47,008 nt of DNA from Aureococcus anophagefferens. Lineage: Eukaryota; Sar; Pelagophyceae; Pelagomonadales; Pelagomonadaceae. The first letter of the stretch is position 1, and each line of letters begins with the position of its first letter. The translations under genes were made by a program, and so were the position numbers. The notes beneath the pieces were generated by a model. It ran no database searches. It was not told the DNA's origin and worked only from the letters and a program-made list of their open reading frames with translations. Positions 42,232 through 47,008 of the stretch are shown here, piece after piece. The stretch is taken from positions 505,196-552,203 of the forward strand of contig NW_008705585.1 of NCBI RefSeq assembly GCF_000186865.1. The letters run 5' to 3'.

Positions 42232-45200
42232 TTAGATGACGTAGTCCGCCTTCGTCGGCGGCGGCTCGTCGCCGGCGATGGCGACGACGTAGTAGTCCCG
42301 GGGCGCCTCGTGGGCGGACTGCGCGGAGATGTCCTTCTCGTCGTGGATGACCGTGGGCCGCCGCGCCGGGGCCTTTGGGGCGACCTTGTCCGGCGTCGGC
42401 GGCGCGCCGTAGGGCGGCTCCTCCTTGCTCTCGACGGGGGCCTCCGTCTTGCGGAATTGCAAATCGCGGTGCTTCGCCGCCGCCGCCTCGAGGAGGCCGA
42501 CGCGAACCGCGAGCAGGACCACGAGAACGGCGAGCGCGAGCACCGCGACGCCCAGGATCACGTTGAGCGCGCCCGGCTCGTCGCCGTCGTCGTCGTCGCC
42601 GCCGCCGCCGCAGCGCGCCGGGGCCGCGGCGGCCGGCGCCGGCACGTCGCGCCAGTCGCCGCGGAGGCCGTCGATGTCGCTCCGGAGCGCCGCGACCTCG
42701 CCCCGGAGCACCTCGTCGTGGGCCGCGGGCTCCTCCTCGGATTCGCGCCAGTCGCGCTCGAAGCCGTCGACGTCCTGCCGCAGCGCGGAGACCTCGTCGC
42801 GGAGCTCCTGGTCCACGGCGGGGGCGCGGCGGGCGCGGCGGCGGGCGCGTCCTCGGCGGCCGCGGCCCAGTCGCCCCGGAATGCCGCGAGCTCGCCTCGG
42901 AGCTCCGCGACGGTCGTCTCGAGCTCGAGCACGCGGTCGTCGTCGTCGCCGATCGCGACGGCGGCCTCGCAGGGCGCCGCGGCGTCGGCGGCGGCGGCGA
43001 CGGCGGCGCACGACGGCGCGCCTTCGACGGTGAAGCAGCCGCGCGTCGCGTGGTAGCCGAGCTGCGGCGCGTTGCCGAGCGCGAAGGTGAAGTGCGGGCC
43101 CGGCGCGAGGATGCGTAGCGACAGCGCGCCGTCCTCGAAGGCGACGTCGGCCTCGAAGGCGGCGTCGACCTCGACGAGCGACGCGTAGAAAGCGCCCGTC
43201 GCGTCCGCGGAGAAGCTCTTGAGGTCCGGGGACAGCGACCCGGCGTGCGCCGCGTAGGCGCCGTCGTCCGCGTGGAGGAAGACGACGTCGCGGTCGCCGC
43301 CGCCGCGCGGCGTCATGAGGCACTCGCCGTCGTCCAAGAAACCGAGCGCCGCGTAGGGCGCCGCGTCCGCGCCGCGCCACGTGACCTCGAGCCGCAGGCC
43401 GCCCGCGTCTTCGCAGGCCTTGGCGAAGACGCCGTCGCCGACCTCCTCGGCCCACGCGAGGCCCGTCGTCGCGGCGTCGTCGTCGTCCTCCGGCGGCGTC
43501 CACACGGGCGAGAAGGTCTTGACGAGCGTGAGCCAGGCGTCGTCGTCGCGCTCGAGGTTCGACGGCACGTGCTCGACGTCGCCCGTCGGCGGGCCGTCCG
43601 CGCCCGACGACGCGCGCTGCGGGCAGGACCCGCCCGCGGCCTCGAAGGCGACGTCGAGGTAGAACGCGTCCTCGTCCGCGTCCGTCAGGAGCCGGTGGCC
43701 CGTGTACTCGTTGAGCTGGTCGTCGCCGAAGCCTTCTCCCGGGATGTTGAGCACCAGAGGCCAGTGGGGCCCGTCGCCGGCGTTCGCCTGGACGGACATG
43801 GTAAAGTACTGGTCCGCGAAGTCCATTTTCCGCCACTGCTTCGCGAGGCGCGGCGCGCCCTCGTGGAGGATGTGCTGGTCGCCCAGGTACTGCACGTCCG
43901 TCGCGTCGCCGCGGTCGTCCATGAACCAGTCCGGCCGCACGTTGCCAATTACACTCAAGTCGAGCCACGAGCACGCGGCGATCGTCGAGTCGACGCCGTC
44001 GGCCCACTCGATGAAGTACATCTTCGTGCCCCGGTGGAGCACGGTCGTCGCGTGGTCGCTCGCGCTCTTGTCGCAGGCCGTGCCCTCGCCCCGGTGCTCC
44101 TCGTCGCAGGGCACCTGGCCGATCGCGCGGAGCACGCCGCGCTGCTCGTGGATGTCGTTGCGCTTCATGTTCCCGTCGAGGAAGTACCACACCGTCGACG
44201 ACGACTCGTACTCGACGGCGTCGCTCCCGAAGGCCATGGACCGCGTCCGCGTCTCCGCGGCCCAGCGCGGCGGCCACATGTAGGGGCTGCCCTCGGCGGG
44301 CGTGCCCTCGCAGTCCGCGCCGTAGCCCGCGCTGCTGCCGAGCTGGTGCGCCGCGCCCATGGGACCGGGCGCGATGACGCAGCGCGGGCCCGCGGTGATC
44401 GTCGTCGCGGCAGAGGCGCAGGCGCCGTCGGCGACGAAGTCGCCGCTCATCCACGTCGCGCACGAGGTAGCCGCGCCGTCGCAGCCGTCGTCGCCGAGCG
44501 CCGTCGGCGACGCCTCCGTATGCTCTGCCGTCATGCACCAGCCGGCCATCGGGTCCGGAAGAGCGCAGCCGGCGCCGTAGGCGAGATCGCCGCTGACGCT
44601 CGGCATCGAAGCGCCCATGGCCGTCGCGCACCGAGCCTCGGCGTCGGCCGCCGTCCAGTCGCCGCGCATCTCGAAGCAGGCCTCGACGCCCGCGAAGGGA
44701 TTCGTGTACGTGCAGGAGCCGACGACGTCCGTCGTTGCTTCCGAGGCGCACAGTCCGTCGGCGACGAAGTCTCCCGACATCCAAGTCGCGCAGGCGGTAG
44801 CCGCGCCGTCGCAGCCGTCGTCGCCGAGCGCCGTCGGCGACGCCTCCGTGCCCTCGGCTACCATACACCAGCCGGCCATCGCGTCGGGCAAGGTGCAGCC
44901 CGAGCCGTAAGTGAGCTCGCCGCTGACGCTCGGCATCGAAGCCCCCATCGCCGTCGCGCACCGCGCCTCGGCGCTGGCCGCCGTCCAGTCGCTGCCGCGC
45001 ATCTCGAAGCAGGCTTCGACGCCCGCAAAGGGGTTCGTGTACGTGCAGGAGCCGACGAGCGCGTCGTCCAACCGGCGCACGTTCAGAAGTTCGGCAGCCC
45101 GCTCCGGGCCGTGCTGGAGCCATTTGCTAGCGTAGGGGCAGCGCAAATGGCCGCCGAATTTCTTCAGGAAGGCGTGGTCGTTCGGCAGCATTGCCGCCGC

Positions 45201-45248
45201 TGCGACGGAGCCCAGCACGGCGAGAAGAATCGGAGCCACGACTCCCAT
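42232..45248 (-). CDS. Type I membrane glycoprotein-like with duplicated Cys-rich domain; frameshift near C-terminus
   Basis: Starts at ATG 45248 with a signal peptide (VVAPILLAVLGSVAAAA). Two ~111-residue Cys-rich repeats follow (GSCTYTNPFAGVEACFEMRG ... CATWMSGDFVADG). A central ~250-residue region (WPPRWAAETRTRSMAFG, HRGTKMYFIEWADG) is unknown to me. A possible DOMON-like beta-sandwich comes next (LRLEVTWRGADAAPYAALGF). Coiled-coil heptads follow (LETTVAELRGELAAFRGDW, LRDEVSALRQDVDGFERDW), then a transmembrane helix (VILGVAVLALAVLVVLLAV) and a cytosolic tail ending DYVI. The frame breaks in a run of five G (42820-42824, C on the coding strand). A sixth C would restore it. Probably a cell-surface protein of about 1000 residues. 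Confidence 0.75.
44388..45053 (-). repeat. Tandem duplication, 333-bp period, in the membrane-protein gene
   Basis: The blocks 44388-44720 and 44721-45053 encode near-identical 110- and 111-residue Cys-rich domains (copy 2 lacks one Ser). Long identical DNA stretches, for example around 44701 and 45034, show that the duplication is recent or homogenised. Confidence 0.9.
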
Positions 45249-45521
45249 TGTGGGCTGACGAGACACGTCAAGCCACGTCGCTTGCAATGAAACGCTCGGG
45301 CACTGCCAGCCTCCATGCCGACTTCGCGTTTTACTTGATCCGGCAACAATCGATTTCAAGCTTTGGCGCGAGCTCGGGGAGGCATCTCGAGGTCGATCCG
45401 CGCGCGCGCCAACGCAACAGACCCGCGCGAACCAAAATTGCCGCCGCAGCGCGCTCGCAACCTCGCACGTGAAACCCGCGACCAAAAAGCCGCGCGGAAA
45501 ACGCCGCGCGCTTCGCCGAGC
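45249..45521. promoter_or_regulatory. Divergent intergenic region, membrane protein gene and TOP6B
   Basis: 273 bp, lower GC around 45280-45370, with no convincing ORF. It should hold both promoters. I see no clear TATA box. Confidence 0.4.
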
Positions 45522-47008
45522 ATGGCCCCGCGCGAGACGGTGCAGCGCAAGTCCGCCGCCGAGTTCTTCACGGAGAACCAGAACATCGCGGGCTTCGACA
45601 ACCCGGGCAAGAGCCTCTACACGACGATCCGCGAGCTCGTGGAGAATTCCCTCGACGCCGCCGAGTCCCTGGGCGTGCCGCCGCGCGTCGAACTGACCGT
45701 GCAGGAGCTCAGCCAGAGGGAGATCGACGGCGAGCGCGGCATGCAGGCCATGGACCGCATCGACGAGGAGCTCTTCGCCGAGGCCGCCGGCGCCAAGAAA
45801 AAGAAGGGCCGGAAGAAGAAGGACGACGACGAAGACGAGGACCCCGACCGGGCGTCGTCGAAGAAGGGCGCGATGCTCTACTACCGCGTGACCTGCCGGG
45901 ACAACGGCTGCGGCATGCGCCGGGCCCAGATCCCCGACGCGCTGGGCCGCGTGCTCTCCGGGAGCAAGTACGGCGTGCGCCAGACGCGCGGCAAGTTCGG
46001 CCTCGGCGCGAAGATGGCGCTCATCTGGTCGAAGAAGTCGTCCGGCTTTCCGGTCAAGGTCCGCACGGCCGTCGCCGCGTCCGGCGCGGGCGACGACTAC
46101 GACCGCGAGGCCGGCCCGCCGGGCGCGGCCCACGTCTCCCAGGTGACGCTCGACATCGACATCCAGAAGAACGAGCCCAACGTCCTCGAGGATTCCCAGG
46201 CGCCGAACCCGGAACGGTGGCGCGGCCTCGAGATGGAGGTCGTCGTCGGCGGCGCCTGGGGCGCCTACAAGTCGCGCATCGCGACCTACCTGCGCCAGCT
46301 CGCCATCATCACGCCCTACGCGGCGCTGTCGCTCCAGTTCCGCGCCGCGGACGGCCAGGGCAAGAAGGACGTCGCGTTGCGCTTCGAGCGCCGGTCGACC
46401 AAGGTGCCGCCGTGCCCGAAGAAGACGGGCTACCACCCGTCGGCCGTCAACGAGCTCCTGCTCCAGCAGCTCCTGCGGCGCACGACGCAGAAGACCCTCG
46501 TCGGGTTCCTCGCGCGCGGCGGCGAGCTCTCGAGCATCTCGGGCCCGCTCGCGAAGCGCGTCGTCGCGGAGTGCGGCGGCGGCTTCCGCGACGACGACGA
46601 CCCCAGGGCTTTGGGCGACGACGCGAAGAAGGTGAGCCGCCTGGCGCGGCTGCTCCGCGAGGTCAAGCTCTTCCCGCCGCCGTCGGGCGACTGCCTGTCG
46701 CCCGTGGGCGAGTACAACCTGCGGCTCGGCATCGAGAAGGAGCTCCGGCCCGAGTACGTCGCGACGTGCACGCAGCCCTGCGGCTGCTTCAACGGCCACC
46801 CGTTCCTCGTGGAGGTCGGCGTGTCCCTGGGCGGCGAGGGCGTCGAGGACAACGCTGAACGTGCACCGCTTCGCGAACCGCATCCCGCTGCTCTTCGAGG
46901 CCGGCGCGGACGTCGTCTCGCGCGTCGCCAAGACCAAGGTCAAGTGGGGCGCCTACAAGATCGACCTCAAGAAGGAGAAGGTCGGCATCTTCGTGAGCCT
47001 CGTGTCGA
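45522..47008 (+). CDS. TOP6B: DNA topoisomerase VI subunit B, 5' part, with a 1-base frameshift
   Basis: Starts at ATG 45522 and runs off the right edge. The GHKL ATPase motifs are clear: TTIRELVENSLDA (N-box, about 35-47), CRDNGCGM, and GKFGLGAKMALIWSKKS (G-box). A Lys/Asp/Glu-rich insert (KKKKGRKKKDDDEDEDPD) sits between the first two. The transducer region follows (RIATYLRQLAIITPYAAL, GYHPSAVNELLLQQLL). Near 46854 the frame shifts by one: GVEDN is followed in another frame by LNVHRFANRIPLLFEAG, a conserved TOP6B stretch. With TOP6A it forms an ATP-dependent type IIB topoisomerase used in endoreduplication in plants. The base is probably an assembly error. Confidence 0.93.
   Translation, partial: MAPRETVQRKSAAEFFTENQNIAGFDNPGKSLYTTIRELVENSLDAAESLGVPPRVELTVQELSQREIDGERGMQAMDRIDEELFAEAAGAKKKKGRKKKDDDEDEDPDRASSKKGAMLYYRVTCRDNGCGMRRAQIPDALGRVLSGSKYGVRQTRGKFGLGAKMALIWSKKSSGFPVKVRTAVAASGAGDDYDREAGPPGAAHVSQVTLDIDIQKNEPNVLEDSQAPNPERWRGLEMEVVVGGAWGAYKSRIATYLRQLAIITPYAALSLQFRAADGQGKKDVALRFERRSTKVPPCPKKTGYHPSAVNELLLQQLLRRTTQKTLVGFLARGGELSSISGPLAKRVVAECGGGFRDDDDPRALGDDAKKVSRLARLLREVKLFPPPSGDCLSPVGEYNLRLGIEKELRPEYVATCTQPCGCFNGHPFLVEVGVSLGGEGVEDNAERAPLREPHPAALRGRRGRRLARRQDQGQVGRLQDRPQEGEGRHLREPRV

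Noticed and set aside
42558..46943. Minus-strand open frame opposite TOP6B extending upstream of the membrane protein
   Set aside because: Only the part from ATG 45248 has a signal peptide and domain structure; the upstream part is antisense to TOP6B.

Overview
The window reads as nuclear DNA of a compact, very GC-rich eukaryotic microalga. Evidence for a eukaryote includes spliced genes, a MAP kinase with a TEY loop, a GRK-type kinase, an EHD GTPase, KRI1, topoisomerase VI subunit B, RING/MYND/U-box proteins and an SHAQK-type Myb factor. A lycopene cyclase with an N-terminal signal ending in an AAFAP-type motif suggests a plastid of the red (stramenopile-type) lineage. Several introns carry terminal inverted repeats and 8-bp target duplications. 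That is the hallmark of the introner elements known from the pelagophyte Aureococcus anophagefferens and from Micromonas, so a pelagophyte close to Aureococcus is my best guess (inference). No tRNA, rRNA, CRISPR array or prokaryotic operon was seen.

Layout. 1-10.2 kb: a MYND/RING protein, a Cys-rich protein, a small membrane protein, an EHD-PH GTPase (-), a JmjC/cupin-like oxygenase (-), a 2OG-Fe(II) oxygenase, a U-box protein with a split first exon, and a glutaredoxin-2-type protein with a frameshift. 10.2-18 kb: a small unknown gene (-), a MAP kinase, a mannitol-1-phosphate dehydrogenase-like protein (-), KRI1, a small unknown gene and a sulfotransferase (-). 18-25.3 kb: an ammonium transporter divergent from the sulfotransferase, then a large proline-rich PH/PDZ/CH scaffold (-) that contains a 50-N assembly gap. 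25.4-32.7 kb: a Tudor-like/2OG oxygenase, lycopene cyclase, a small membrane protein, a GRK-like kinase with a CaaX end (-), and an RNF32-like double-RING/IQ protein. 32.8-39 kb: a Myb-SHAQK factor and three AIM24-family paralogues around a NiCoT nickel/cobalt transporter. 39-47 kb: a zinc-finger/pseudouridine synthase/2OG/AlkB fusion (-), an FYV7-like basic protein, a type I membrane protein with a 111-residue tandem duplication (-), and the 5' part of TOP6B.

The genes do not form one pathway; this is an ordinary gene-dense nuclear region. The notable features are genomic. At least three ~200-bp introns are copies of one introner family, and two ~88-bp introns form a second. In all five, the 5' splice site lies in the left target duplication and the 3' AG is the end of the element. 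About half of the introns I could deduce have GC rather than GT donors. The sulfotransferase/ammonium-transporter divergent promoter carries two mirrored ~60-bp tandem duplications, each of which copies a start codon and creates a short upstream ORF. Three single-base frame breaks (glutaredoxin, membrane protein, TOP6B) look like draft-assembly errors or very recent mutations.

Exon models were deduced by eye from reading frame, splice dinucleotides and family knowledge; no transcript data were available.
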